A stretch of DNA of 64,000 bases, from contig NZ_JAMHIW010000001.1 in NCBI RefSeq assembly GCF_023896955.1, forward strand, positions 310,001 to 374,000, given 5' to 3'. A model generated the notes under the pieces. The model was not told where the DNA came from and made no database searches. It saw only the letters and a list, made by a program, of their open reading frames with translations. Shown here piece by piece: positions 16,056 to 24,309 of this stretch. Each line of letters begins with the position of its first letter. The first letter of the stretch is position 1. A program made the position numbers and the translations under genes. This DNA is from Micromonospora sp. RHAY321 (GTDB lineage Bacteria > Actinomycetota > Actinomycetes > Mycobacteriales > Micromonosporaceae).

Positions 16056-17722
16056 GCGATGGATTCCTCTCGGCCGAGGAACTCCTCGAGGGTGGTCCAC
16101 GGGGGCTTACTCATGCCGTGGAGCGAGCGTTGTGGCACATGGGCTTCTCCGACGTGCGGATCGTCGATGGCGCTGGCGACGAGGGCGCCGACCTTCTGGC
16201 CGTCCGTGATCGCGAGCAGTGGGTGTTGCAATGCAAGTGGTCCAGCCGGGGGGCGATTGGCCGGGAAGGCGTCGATGACCTCGAACGGGCCCGCACTCGC
16301 TATCGGGCCGACAAGTGCGTCCTTGTCACCAACGCCGCTGTCAACGCACCCGCCATCCAACGGCTGGAGGCATTGAGGTCCGTCGGCGTGGGCATCCGGG
16401 TGTGGGATGGCCCGACCCTCGCTCAGCTGTGGCAGCGCATGCCGGACCGGGTTCCGGGCCGCTACGCTCTGCGCGATTACCAGTCTGCTGCCGCCGACGC
16501 CATCGAGGCCGATCTCGCCGCGAATGGCACCGCCTTGTTGATCCTCGCCACAGGGCTGGGCAAGACGGTGGTAGGCGGGGAGACCATTGATCGCCTTCTT
16601 CGGAGACGCCCTCAAGCTCGAGTTCTCGTCGTCGCGCACATGAAGGACCTGGTCGAGCAATTGGAGCGCGCGATGTGGCGGCACCTCGACAAGCGTGTCC
16701 CCACCCGGCTACTCACCGGCGACACCAGGCCCCGCACCTACGACGGGGTCCTCGTCGGCACCGTCGAGTCGGTTCTTGGTGCCGTCAGGTCCGGCTGGCG
16801 CCCCGATCTGGTCATGGTCGACGAGACGCACCACGTCGCCGAGCAGGGTAGGTTTGCGGAACTGCTCGACCTGTGCGGTGATGCGCTGACGTTCGGCGTC
16901 ACCGCTACCCCCTGGCGGGGCGACAAATTCGACATCACCGCCCGGTTCGGGCCGCCGAGCTTCTCCATGGGGATCGCCGAAGGCATGCGCGCGGGCTTTC
17001 TGTCGGCCGTGGACTACCGGCTCTTCGTTGACAACGTCGATTGGGACACAGTCAAGGAGGCCAGTCAGCACGGGTACTCCATTAAAGAACTTAACCGCAA
17101 GCTGTTCCTACCTCAGCGCGACGAGGAAATCATCGAACGACTCCGAGACGCCTGGCGTCTGACCCCCGACCCACGGGCCATCTTGTTCTGTCAGACCATC
17201 GAACACGCCGAACGCATGGCCTCCCGGCTCGCCAGCGCCGATCGGGAGTGGCGGTCGGCGTCATTCCTGCACAGCGGCCTGTCGCGACAGCGCCGCCAAG
17301 TCCTGCTCAACGAATTTCGGCTCGGCCGTGTCCCCATCATCACCTGCGTGGACGTATTCAACGAGGGCGTCGACGTCCCCGACGTCAATCTCATCGCGTT
17401 CCTACGCGTCACCCACAGCAGACGCATCTTCGTCCAGCAACTCGGCCGCGGTTTGCGGCTGAGCCCGGGCAAGGAGGCGCTCAAGGTGCTCGACTTCGTC
17501 ACCGACATCCGCCGGGTCGCCGCGACCCTCGACCTTCGGCGATCATTGGACGCCGCTGAGAGCGAGAGCTTGACCCTGTCCCGGCGACACGGCTCGCGGA
17601 TCATGTTCAGCGACGAGACCATCGGCGACCTACTCGATCACTGGATCAAGGACGCCGCCAGCCTGGAGACCGCAGCCGATGAGGTGCGCCTGCAGTTCCC
17701 CGCCGACGGAGGAGTCGACTAA
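16052..17722 (+). CDS. Mrr-like nuclease fused to SF2 helicase
   Basis: This 556-aa fusion has an N-terminal PD-(D/E)xK nuclease at residues about 15-125, with DEGADLLA (Asp47) and VLQCKW (Gln60, Lys62) as in Mrr-type enzymes. It continues as a superfamily 2 helicase: ATGLGKT at 166-172, VDETHH at 256-261, VTATPWRG at 283-290 and QQLGRGLRLSPGK (motif VI) near 458-470. A helicase with its own nuclease would translocate on and cut DNA. It overlaps the MORC-like ATPase by ATGA, and the next ORF starts 5 bp after its stop. This MORC ATPase plus helicase-nuclease pairing is a known theme in restriction-type defence. Confidence 0.88.
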   Translation: MSDGFLSAEELLEGGPRGLTHAVERALWHMGFSDVRIVDGAGDEGADLLAVRDREQWVLQCKWSSRGAIGREGVDDLERARTRYRADKCVLVTNAAVNAPAIQRLEALRSVGVGIRVWDGPTLAQLWQRMPDRVPGRYALRDYQSAAADAIEADLAANGTALLILATGLGKTVVGGETIDRLLRRRPQARVLVVAHMKDLVEQLERAMWRHLDKRVPTRLLTGDTRPRTYDGVLVGTVESVLGAVRSGWRPDLVMVDETHHVAEQGRFAELLDLCGDALTFGVTATPWRGDKFDITARFGPPSFSMGIAEGMRAGFLSAVDYRLFVDNVDWDTVKEASQHGYSIKELNRKLFLPQRDEEIIERLRDAWRLTPDPRAILFCQTIEHAERMASRLASADREWRSASFLHSGLSRQRRQVLLNEFRLGRVPIITCVDVFNEGVDVPDVNLIAFLRVTHSRRIFVQQLGRGLRLSPGKEALKVLDFVTDIRRVAATLDLRRSLDAAESESLTLSRRHGSRIMFSDETIGDLLDHWIKDAASLETAADEVRLQFPADGGVD

Positions 17723-17726
17723 AGAT

Positions 17727-18311
17727 ATGGTTATGCCCAAGGAAGTCGAGCTAGACATCGTCCGGTTCCTCTACGCCGACGCGCAAGAGCTGGACTGGGA
17801 GCACCTGAGTGACACCGAGAAGAGCTCCAGCTACGACCAATGGGCGCAGGATCCCCGCTTCACCGACCGTCTGTCGCTGTGGATCAAGACGCCCCAAGAA
17901 CGCAGGGTTTGGATCAAGGACGGACCCATGAAGGAGTACGCCCGAGCCCGCAACGGTGTGGGCAAGTACGCGGCCGTCCTGGACAGCCCTACCGCCGAGG
18001 TCAGCGACCACGTCCGCATGGCCCTTGGGACCGGCTGGGAGGTCGACCCGGCCACCCTGCAAATCAAGCCATTGAGGGTCCTCGCCCGGCGGGCTGATGA
18101 GACCGTCCGCTTCGCCTGGGCACCCGCCAAAGACTTCAAACATCTGGTCTGGGCCGCCATTAAGGCCCAAGCGTACGGTGACATCGATCCCTGGGTTCTT
18201 TGCGTGGTCAGCTCGTTCGCGAAACCCGTCAAACGGGAGGACCGACTCTTCCACGAGAAGATCGGTGAGCGGTGTGGGCTACGCGTGGCCCACATTACGA
18301 GCCGCGAATGA
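17727..18311 (+). CDS. unrecognised third gene of the MORC-helicase operon
   Basis: This encodes 194 aa, beginning MVMPKEVELDIVRFLYADAQELDW. No known family is recognised. It has a Trp-rich helical first half (YDQWAQDPRF, LSLWIKTPQERRVW) and a second half with a predicted strand WVLCVVSSFAKPVKREDRLF. ATG 17727 is chosen because GGAGGAG lies about 11 bp upstream; ATG 17733 is also possible. It starts 5 bp after the helicase stop, so it is almost certainly co-transcribed and may be a specificity or accessory subunit. It is not a small toxin or a nuclease by any motif seen. Confidence 0.75.
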   Translation: MVMPKEVELDIVRFLYADAQELDWEHLSDTEKSSSYDQWAQDPRFTDRLSLWIKTPQERRVWIKDGPMKEYARARNGVGKYAAVLDSPTAEVSDHVRMALGTGWEVDPATLQIKPLRVLARRADETVRFAWAPAKDFKHLVWAAIKAQAYGDIDPWVLCVVSSFAKPVKREDRLFHEKIGERCGLRVAHITSRE

Positions 18312-18379
18312 CCGACGAGCCACCCATGACCGCCTCCTCGGCGCACATGACCGATCATCGGATGGCCTGTGCCTCACCG

Positions 18380-18880
18380 AGCCCGCCGCCACGGCGCGGG
18401 TCACCCCACCCAACCGTGGCGGGATCCTCGAATTCGACCCGCCGCGTTCGTGACCTCCACCGACGTGCTGTACCTGCTCTCCGAGGACGGCCCCGGCTCC
18501 CCCGCCCCTCTGGTCGCCGCCCTCACCGACGCCGTCCTGCGCGCCGGCGAGCTGCGCGCCCGCGCCTCAGCCGAACGCCGCCTGGACCAGCCGCTGCTGA
18601 GCGTCCTCGACGAGGCCGCGAACATCTGCCGCCTGCGGTAACTGCTCAACCTCTACTCTTACTACGGCTCCCACCGCCTGCCGATCATCACCATCCTGCA
18701 TTCCTACCCGCAGGGCGTCGACGTGTGGGGACGCGAGGGCATGCGCAACCTGTCGTCGGCGGCGAACGTCTGCACCTACGGCGGCGGCGTCGCCGATCCG
18801 GACTGGCTCGAAGAGCTGTCGAAGCTGATCGGCGAGCACGACGTCACCACCCGGTCGACACACGCCCACGACCGGCGCGG
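18380..18880 (+). pseudogene. TraG/VirD4-like coupling protein remnant
   Basis: A long open stretch encodes the C-terminal (TraM-recognition) part of a VirD4/TraG type IV coupling ATPase, as carried by actinobacterial integrative elements: AAFVTSTDVLYLLSEDG, LLSVLDEAANICRLR, then ILHSYPQGVDVWGREGM and ANVCTYGGGVADPDWLEEL. It is broken: a frame change near 18438, an in-frame TAA at 18639-18641 after the ICRLR motif, and no upstream ATPase domain. The remnant shows that a conjugative element once occupied this site, at the right border of the defence island. Confidence 0.7.
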
Positions 18881-18899
18881 CCGCCGACGCCGTCGCCGA

Positions 18900-19351
18900 C
18901 CTCAGCGCGCTCCTCGGCCAGCTCGCCGGCGACCCGGGCGCAGCACCGCCGGCCCCCGAGGCGCCGGTGGCGGGACCGACTGGCGCGGAACCGGTCTACC
19001 GCAACACGGAGGCGTTCGTCGGCGATCGACTCGCCCACGTCGTCGAGCGTCGCCTCGCCTCCGGGCCGACCAGCGGGATCAACTGGTGCCCCGGGGTGGG
19101 CGCACCCCGAGGCGATCTCCCGCCTCTACGCGCTCTGGCGGACCTGAGAGACACTGCGGTTCAGCGATCCCCAGACCGGCATGAGCACCTGGTGGCGCGA
19201 TCACCTCGACCCACACCTCGCCGCACTGGCCGCCGAGTACGGGCCGTTTAGCCGGTGCGGCCCGGACAGACACACCGAACCCCGACCGCTGCCGGTCGAC
19301 CCTGCGCCATCGGAGGTCCTCGTTCAACTCCCCGACGCAACCGGCGTTTGA
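18900..19351 (+). pseudogene. DUF4913 protein remnant
   Basis: Matching fragments of a DUF4913 protein lie in two frames. The first reads VYRNTEAFVGDRLAHVVERR and SGINWCP; after a frameshift near 19100 it continues as GWAHPEAISRLYALWRT, then an in-frame TGA at 19145-19147, then ETLRFSDPQTGMSTWWRDHL, DPHLAALAAEYGPFSRC and a stop at 19349-19351. DUF4913 genes usually follow the coupling protein gene on actinobacterial mobile elements, as they do here. Two inactivating mutations show the module is dead. Confidence 0.7.
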
Positions 19352-19646
19352 TTCCTCGGCATCAGCCCGTCCGCCCAGTACAGGGACGGCTTCTGCCCTG
19401 CCCGTGGCCATCTCGGTGATCGCCGCCGCTCTCAGGAAGCACACTCCGGCGTCAACTCAGGAAGCACGTTGCGGGGTTGGTGACGGAGATTTACGGCCGG
19501 CGGTACGGTCTGCGTTACCGGAGGGAATTAATCAACACACCATCGGGCGGTACTTGAACCCAACCTCATCCGTCATATTGTTGGGTGACGTAGTAAAGAG
19601 AACGGGCGGGAAGCTCTCGCTCCCCGCCCGCTCCCTCAGTAGGACG
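19352..19646. other. intergenic remains between element scraps and small gene
   Basis: No gene is supported here. The right end contains the rho-independent-type hairpin at 19603-19630 that terminates the minus-strand gene at 19647. Composition falls slightly in GC near 19500-19600. Confidence 0.4.
19603..19630 (-). terminator. hairpin terminator of the small gene at 19647
   Basis: An 8-bp perfect stem, CGGGCGGG with CCCGCCCG, encloses a 12-nt loop. Read on the minus strand it lies 17 bp after the stop of the 19647 gene and is followed by TTCTCTTT, which fits an intrinsic terminator. Confidence 0.65.
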
Positions 19647-19847
19647 TCATCGGTGAGTTCTGGCTACCAACCACTCCACCGTCGACTGTCCCAGTACCGC
19701 GAGGGCCTTCGCCGCCACGGCAAGGCCCTCGCGCTGTTGGTAGGCCGCCACCAAGGCGACCAACTCCAGCGCGGGCCTCGCCATCCGCCACACCCGCTCG
19801 CTACGGGAGGTGGCCCGTGGAGGGTCCTGCCCCTGCTGCTCCGCCAC
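19647..19847 (-). CDS. small hypothetical protein
   Basis: This encodes 66 aa if started at GTG 19847, which has GGGAG about 8 bp upstream; ATG 19862 would add five residues. The protein reads MAEQQGQDPPRATS, then a helical, Ala/Leu-rich body (RMARPALELVALVAAYQQ, VAAKALAVLGQSTVEWLV). No family is recognised. The good ribosome binding site and the hairpin terminator just downstream support a real gene. Confidence 0.5.
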   Translation of the reverse strand: MAEQQGQDPPRATSRSERVWRMARPALELVALVAAYQQREGLAVAAKALAVLGQSTVEWLVARTHR

Positions 19848-19862
19848 CGTGCTTTCTCCCAT

Positions 19863-20269
19863 CCGCCCCGAGTTTCGGAGCACCGCGCGGTAACGCTCCG
19901 AAAAGCAGCCCGGGCGCGCGGGAGCAACCACAGCAAGTCACAGCAGCGGTACGAGATCGACGGTAACCGAGCGACCCGATACGGCGCGTCTTCCCACGGC
20001 CGACACGCCGAGTCCACCCGAGACGTTCGGAGAAATTCTCGGCCTGTCGGCATACCGAGCCGCCGCTCGCGGCTCTTGAGTCCGGGACATCGCTCGCCGG
20101 TCAGGTCACCACCGGCCGGGGATGGTATGTCGCAGCGCCCTCAGTGAGACAGGTCCAGACGATCGTTGACGAGAGGCATTCCCGGCCCCTCACGAACGGG
20201 TGCGTTGGTGGACCACTACTTCGACAGGGCGCTCCGGGGGCGCCGCGCAGGTCGAAAGGGAAGAACACA
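19863..20269. other. 407-bp region without a supported gene
   Basis: This holds the divergent promoter area between the small genes at 19847 and 20270. Open frames here are short and compositionally poor. A purine-rich stretch GTCGAAAGGGAAG precedes the ATG at 20270. Confidence 0.35.
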
Positions 20270-20473
20270 ATGGACACCTCCATCCGCAACCCCACGCCAC
20301 CGTCGCGCCGGCCCGGCGGAGGCTGGAGTGCTGGGCGGCTCGTCACCCTGATCAATGCGGTACTCGCCGGGGTCGGCGGGGTGTACCTGGTCACCGAATC
20401 GGTGACGATCACCATCGTGGCCGCCGGGATGGCGGTCATCGTCGTGGCGCTGGTCCTGCGGGCCCAACGTTGA
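20270..20473 (+). CDS. small two-helix membrane protein
   Basis: This encodes 67 aa: a soluble N-terminus (MDTSIRNPTPPSRRPGGGW) followed by two hydrophobic helices, LVTLINAVLAGVGGVYLV and ITIVAAGMAVIVVALVL, with a basic tail RAQR. It starts at ATG 20270 behind GAAAGGGAA. No family is recognised. It lies 140 bp upstream of the sigma factor gene on the same strand. Confidence 0.6.
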   Translation: MDTSIRNPTPPSRRPGGGWSAGRLVTLINAVLAGVGGVYLVTESVTITIVAAGMAVIVVALVLRAQR

Positions 20474-20614
20474 TCTGGCTGTCACCGGCCCGAACACAGG
20501 TCGTCAAAATCTTGAGCCCACGCCCTCACGCTGCGGTCCTCCTGGACCAGTACCGCGAGGGAAGGTTCGTACGGTTGCTGCTTGTCCTTGAACGACGATC
20601 GGAGGTAGGCCCGG

Positions 20615-21214
20615 GTGGATGCCGACAAGGGCCTGGCGCAGACCAAGCCCACACCGCGGGTCGTACGCCACGCCCAGGTTAGGGAGGAAATCTCGGCCTT
20701 CTACCGCGCCGGGTACCGCAAGCTGCTCGTGACGGTGATGTACGCCGGCGCCACCCGGCACGAGGCAGATGAGGCGGTCGCGACGACGGTCAAGGAGATG
20801 CTGGCGCGCTGGGACACCATCGACGACCACGTCGCCTTCGCCCGCCGGGCGGTGATCAGCAATTTTCTGAAGGAGAAGACTCGCAACCTCGATCGGATTC
20901 GCCGGCGGCAGGTCGAGAAGCGGGCCGGCACCGCCGAGAGCCGCGAGGACCCCGGAATGACCGTCTGGGAAGACCGCGAGTGGGTCATGCAGATGTTGAA
21001 CTCGCTCTCACCCGGACAGCGCAGCGTGATGGCCCATATGGTCGACGGCTTCACTCCGACCGAGATCGCCACGGCACTCGGCCGCTCACCGGACGCGATC
21101 CGCCAGAGCCTGAAAGAGGCACGGGCACGACTCAAGGAGGCGTGTCAGCGCGAATGGGCTGCTGAGCAGCCACCTTCGCCCCATCACAACCCGGCCCGGA
21201 AGGAGGGACAATGA
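20615..21214 (+). CDS. sigma-70 family (ECF-like) sigma factor
   Basis: This encodes 199 aa with a GTG start 12 bp behind CGGAGG. Region 2 is recognisable but divergent (FYRAGYRKLLVTVMYAGATRHEADEAV, then ARWDTIDDHVAFARRAVISNFLKEK), and region 4 is clear at about 125-175 (LNSLSPGQRSVMAHMVDGFTPTEIATALGRSPDAIRQSLKEARARLKE), a helix-turn-helix for -35 recognition. The gene overlaps the next by ATGA. The position normally held by an anti-sigma factor is taken by a coiled-coil P-loop protein. Confidence 0.85.
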   Translation: MDADKGLAQTKPTPRVVRHAQVREEISAFYRAGYRKLLVTVMYAGATRHEADEAVATTVKEMLARWDTIDDHVAFARRAVISNFLKEKTRNLDRIRRRQVEKRAGTAESREDPGMTVWEDREWVMQMLNSLSPGQRSVMAHMVDGFTPTEIATALGRSPDAIRQSLKEARARLKEACQREWAAEQPPSPHHNPARKEGQ

Positions 21215-22467
21215 CCATCAACGACGCCGCGCCGGACCCGATGGAAGATCCCGAGCAGATTGGCCAGGCGTTCGACGAGGTCTTCGACCTGGTCGACGAG
21301 ATCGTTGGGCGTGTCACCGATGATGAGATCGAGCAGCGACTGCGTCACCTACTCGCCGACACGGCCACGCTGGCTGACGAGGCCGGCCCGAGCAATCTAG
21401 ACCGCATGCTCCGAGGCCCCGGCTGGGATATCCGCAGCCGTCTGGATTTGGCCGACTCGATTGGCCCGGATCCGATGGCGCTGCCCGGCCTAATCGGCCC
21501 GGAGGTGTGGGATGAGATGCACCGCGCCCTCAGGGTCGCCCGGGAGCAACTAGTAGACGTGCGAGCGGCCGTCGACGCCGCTCGACGAGAGGCGACCGAA
21601 CAGCTCGCCGTGGCCGCCGCCGCGAAGCGGCAGGCAGAAGAGGTGACCGCCGGAGTCAATGCGTACGTCGACGCCGCGCTGGACCGGGCCAGGAGCGTGC
21701 TCGCCGAGGCTCGGGCAGAAGCCGCACGGCTCATCACGGAGGCGAAACTGGGGGCTCAAGAGACGCTTGCTGCTGCCCAGTCCCTCGCCGAGGCGACCAA
21801 CGTACAGCCCGACGCGTCTGGGTGGTCGAGAGCCCGCCACCTCGTGCTGGTCGGATCCGCGGGCAGCGGCAAGACGGCATTTCTCGCGACGGTCACGCAG
21901 GCGCTCATGAGAGGGCTGGACAACGGCGCGTATGTTGGGCCGTTGCTGCCTTTAAAGGTAGATGTCCAACGTCCCCCGATACATTGGCACCGACGGCCCA
22001 TTCCTATCGAGCCGCTGATGCTCCCACCTGGAACGCATGGGTTCCCTCACAAAGGCCTCAACCGGATTGCCTTCTCCGACCTAGTCAGCTGCACCGATGT
22101 CGTCGACCTGGTGTACGACGACGAGCAAGTCGACGTCCTCATCAATGTCGACGGTCGCGGCGAGGACGACCCCAGCAAGTTGGGTGCGGGCCATCATTCG
22201 GCTGGATCTCTGAGGTTTGCGTCCACGTCATGGCGCACACCAGAGATGCGGGCTGGAGATGGGGGAACGCCGAAGCTGCCTCTGCTGGTGCTGGTACTCA
22301 GCCATCGGTGGTCAGATTTCGGGCAGCCGGCGATACCAGGATTCGACGTCGACGAGTTGATTGACTGTGAGCGCCGCCAGAGAGAAGCCACTGCCTTGAC
22401 TCACGAAGGCAGCACAACTACGAGGGATAAGCCAGTTGAGGTCTACGGTTACACGACGAAGAAGTAG
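21211..22467 (+). CDS. coiled-coil P-loop protein coupled to sigma factor
   Basis: This 418-aa protein has an acidic N-terminus (1-60), a long Ala/Arg/Glu-rich coiled coil at about 105-195, then a Walker A motif VGSAGSGKT at 214-222 within LVLVGSAGSGKTAFLATVTQAL. A later segment (VDVLINVDGRGEDD near 310-323) could be a Walker B strand. The C-terminus is short and no full AAA+ or STAND fold is evident, so it may be a small GTPase-like or truncated NTPase. Its ATG overlaps the sigma factor stop, suggesting a regulatory partnership. Function is unknown. Confidence 0.7.
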   Translation: MTINDAAPDPMEDPEQIGQAFDEVFDLVDEIVGRVTDDEIEQRLRHLLADTATLADEAGPSNLDRMLRGPGWDIRSRLDLADSIGPDPMALPGLIGPEVWDEMHRALRVAREQLVDVRAAVDAARREATEQLAVAAAAKRQAEEVTAGVNAYVDAALDRARSVLAEARAEAARLITEAKLGAQETLAAAQSLAEATNVQPDASGWSRARHLVLVGSAGSGKTAFLATVTQALMRGLDNGAYVGPLLPLKVDVQRPPIHWHRRPIPIEPLMLPPGTHGFPHKGLNRIAFSDLVSCTDVVDLVYDDEQVDVLINVDGRGEDDPSKLGAGHHSAGSLRFASTSWRTPEMRAGDGGTPKLPLLVLVLSHRWSDFGQPAIPGFDVDELIDCERRQREATALTHEGSTTTRDKPVEVYGYTTKK

Positions 22468-22583
22468 GCCCCGCGCGGTCGGCACGCAACGCCCGGAGAT
22501 CAGGGCACAATCACGTAGCTCGGGTGGTGCTTCAACACCGCAGACTTCCGACTGGTGACCTGCTCCCACTGGCGGCGGTAGAC

Positions 22584-22970
22584 TCACAAACCGAGGCCTG
22601 GAAGACGGTCGCGCACGAACAGATACATGCGCAGATAGTCTTCTGCGCCGAACAGCGCGATCGCCGGGCTAATCCCGTTTGACCCGCTTAGCCCAGGACC
22701 TGACGACGGCTTTGCGCCATTGCCGGCTGGCTCGACCTCGAACAGGGTCGCGGTAATGGCCACGTCCGCTCTCCCCACGGGCAGCACCACCTCGGGGACG
22801 CCTCTGACCTGTCGGGCGAGAGCGGCGATGTAAGACCCCTCGCCGGTCGTGGGCATGCTCTGCGGCCACCGGCCGTAAAGCACACGGTAGGCGCGAATGC
22901 AGGCACCGGTATCGGGGCGGCCGCATCTATAGCATCCCGAATCATCCAATCTGCGACGCCCGTGGCGCAT
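22584..22970 (-). CDS. hypothetical protein near DUF397/XRE module
   Basis: This is up to 128 aa from ATG 22970; a second start at ATG 22856 gives 90 aa (MPTTGEGSYIAALARQVRG), and neither has a clear ribosome binding site. The longer form begins with a Cys-containing segment CYRCGRPDTGAC. The second half has GRADVAITATLFEVEP and ISPAIALFGAEDYLRMYLFVRDRL, which look like conserved structural elements. It ends 5 bp before the DUF397 gene in the same direction of transcription. No known function. Confidence 0.55.
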   Translation of the reverse strand: MRHGRRRLDDSGCYRCGRPDTGACIRAYRVLYGRWPQSMPTTGEGSYIAALARQVRGVPEVVLPVGRADVAITATLFEVEPAGNGAKPSSGPGLSGSNGISPAIALFGAEDYLRMYLFVRDRLPGLGL

Positions 22971-22974
22971 TGCC

Positions 22975-23163
22975 TCAGCTCCGGCTGCCGTCCGTCTTGA
23001 TGCCGTTGACGAACGCGCCCCAGGCGGCCAGCTCGAAGCTCAGCATCCCGGCAGCCGGAGCTTTGGAGTCGCGTACGTCGACCTGAACGCCCCGGTCGCG
23101 CACCTCGACGCACTGGCCGTTATTGCCCGAACGGCTCGACTTACGCCAGGCGTTACGCTCCAT
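22975..23163 (-). CDS. DUF397 protein
   Basis: This 62-aa protein reads WRKSSRSGNNGQCVEV, then VQVDVRDSKAPAAGMLSF, then WGAFVNGIK, the DUF397 signature. DUF397 proteins are small partners of DUF5753 XRE regulators throughout actinobacteria (for example in BldB/WhiJ-like modules) and probably counteract or modulate the regulator. The start overlaps the end of the XRE gene by 11 bp, as usual for this pair. Confidence 0.9.
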   Translation of the reverse strand: MERNAWRKSSRSGNNGQCVEVRDRGVQVDVRDSKAPAAGMLSFELAAWGAFVNGIKTDGSRS

Positions 23164-24001
23164 GCTTGCTCAGCTCCTTGATGAACTTTGCGGACTCGGC
23201 CGGCGACCGTGCCAGCGTCCTCAGATTGTCGTACGCGGCCGAGAGTCGCGCCAGGTCGCGGCTCGATTCGAGGAACAGCTCGCCGGCGAGGGTCTCGATA
23301 TAACCCAGCGGCGGCTCATCTTGCTCGAAGGCGAGCAGGGCAAAGCCGCTGGTGATTGCCAGGTGAGCGCCGGCTTCGAACCGGAGGACCTGGATCGTGA
23401 CGTTGGGCATTCGGCTCAGCGTGGCCAGGTGGTCGAGTTGTTCGCGCAGGATTTCCGGGCCGCCGACCTCTGTCCGCACGGCCGCCTCGGAGAGGATTGC
23501 GTGCATCCGTAGCGGCGTCGGCTGCCGGTGTAGCACCTCTTGCCGTGTCATCCGGGCGGCGACTCGTTGGTTGATGGTATCCGTATCGGACTCGCGCCCG
23601 ATGGTGTTGACTTCGCGGGCGTAGCGCTCGGTCTGCAGCAGTCCCGGCACCAGCATCGGCTCGAAGTTCTTGAGCTCGACGGCCTCGCTCTCGTAGGCGA
23701 TGTATGTCGCGTAACGGCCACCGAGGCGCTGCCACCATCCGTCCTCGCGCAGATCGCGTGCCTGTTGCAGCAGCGACGTGGCGGGCTCCTCGTTGAGGCT
23801 GACGCCGTACGTGACCAACAACTCCATGACATCGCCGGCGCGGGGTTTGATTTCGCCCGATTCGATCCGGCTGATCCGAGACGACGAGCAGCGGACGAGC
23901 TTCGCTGTCTCCTCACCGGTCAGGCCCTTGGTCTCGCGGAGTTTGCGTAGCTCTCGGCCGAGCCGCCGAGAGCGCGGTGTCGCTGGCGTGAATCGAGGCA
24001 T
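23153..24001 (-). CDS. XRE family regulator with DUF5753 domain
   Basis: This 282-aa protein has a helix-turn-helix at residues about 10-65 (RRLGRELRKLRETKGLTGEETAKLV, then SSSRISRIESGEI) and a C-terminal DUF5753 ligand/partner domain (ARDLREDGWW, YIAYESEA, FEPMLVPGLLQTERYAR). ATG 24001 is chosen; longer starts at 24025 and 24094 would include a non-conserved Cys/His-rich stretch. It forms a cassette with the DUF397 gene and is divergent from the next regulator across a 160-bp region containing an inverted repeat (24088-24101), a likely autoregulatory site. Confidence 0.9.
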   Translation of the reverse strand: MPRFTPATPRSRRLGRELRKLRETKGLTGEETAKLVRCSSSRISRIESGEIKPRAGDVMELLVTYGVSLNEEPATSLLQQARDLREDGWWQRLGGRYATYIAYESEAVELKNFEPMLVPGLLQTERYAREVNTIGRESDTDTINQRVAARMTRQEVLHRQPTPLRMHAILSEAAVRTEVGGPEILREQLDHLATLSRMPNVTIQVLRFEAGAHLAITSGFALLAFEQDEPPLGYIETLAGELFLESSRDLARLSAAYDNLRTLARSPAESAKFIKELSKHGA

Positions 24002-24087
24002 GTCGTGATTCTGCACCAGATCCATGCGCTCGCGTGCATCGCATCGCGTGCGGACGCAGGCGTTGATCATATGCACGTGCTTGCTTT

Positions 24088-24101
24088 GCATCACATGATG
24101 C
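24088..24101. promoter_or_regulatory. inverted repeat between divergent XRE genes
   Basis: GCATCA-CA-TGATGC is a perfect 6-bp inverted repeat with a 2-bp spacer in the promoter region shared by the XRE gene (start 24001, minus) and the small membrane ORF/XRE pair (24163, plus). GCATCG repeats also occur near 24036-24045 and a GCACGTGC palindrome lies at 24073-24080. It may be an operator for one of the regulators. No direct proof. Confidence 0.4.
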
Positions 24102-24162
24102 GGCAGTCTGCTTATCGGGCACCACCGATGTGATCCCCAGCCAGAGAGGTGGGAAGTACTTC

Positions 24163-24309
24163 GTGATTACCGAGGTCGTAGGGGTCGTGTTTGGTGCTCT
24201 GGTGCCGGGATTCCTGCTCGGGCTGCTGGCGTTTCGGGTGAAGTCCCGGTGGTGTCCGCGGTGCGGGGGGCCCACCGAGGCCAGGCGGCCGGCGGGGCGG
24301 GAGCCGTGA
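24163..24309 (+). CDS. small membrane protein with zinc-like CxxC tail
   Basis: This encodes 48 aa from a GTG start behind AGAGAGGTGGG. It has one transmembrane helix (VVGVVFGALVPGFLLGLLAF) followed by a cytoplasmic tail with CPRCG. The stop overlaps the GTG of the XRE/TPR-like gene (GTGA), so the two are translationally coupled. The pairing suggests a membrane partner or anchor for the regulator; function unknown. Confidence 0.6.
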   Translation: MITEVVGVVFGALVPGFLLGLLAFRVKSRWCPRCGGPTEARRPAGREP

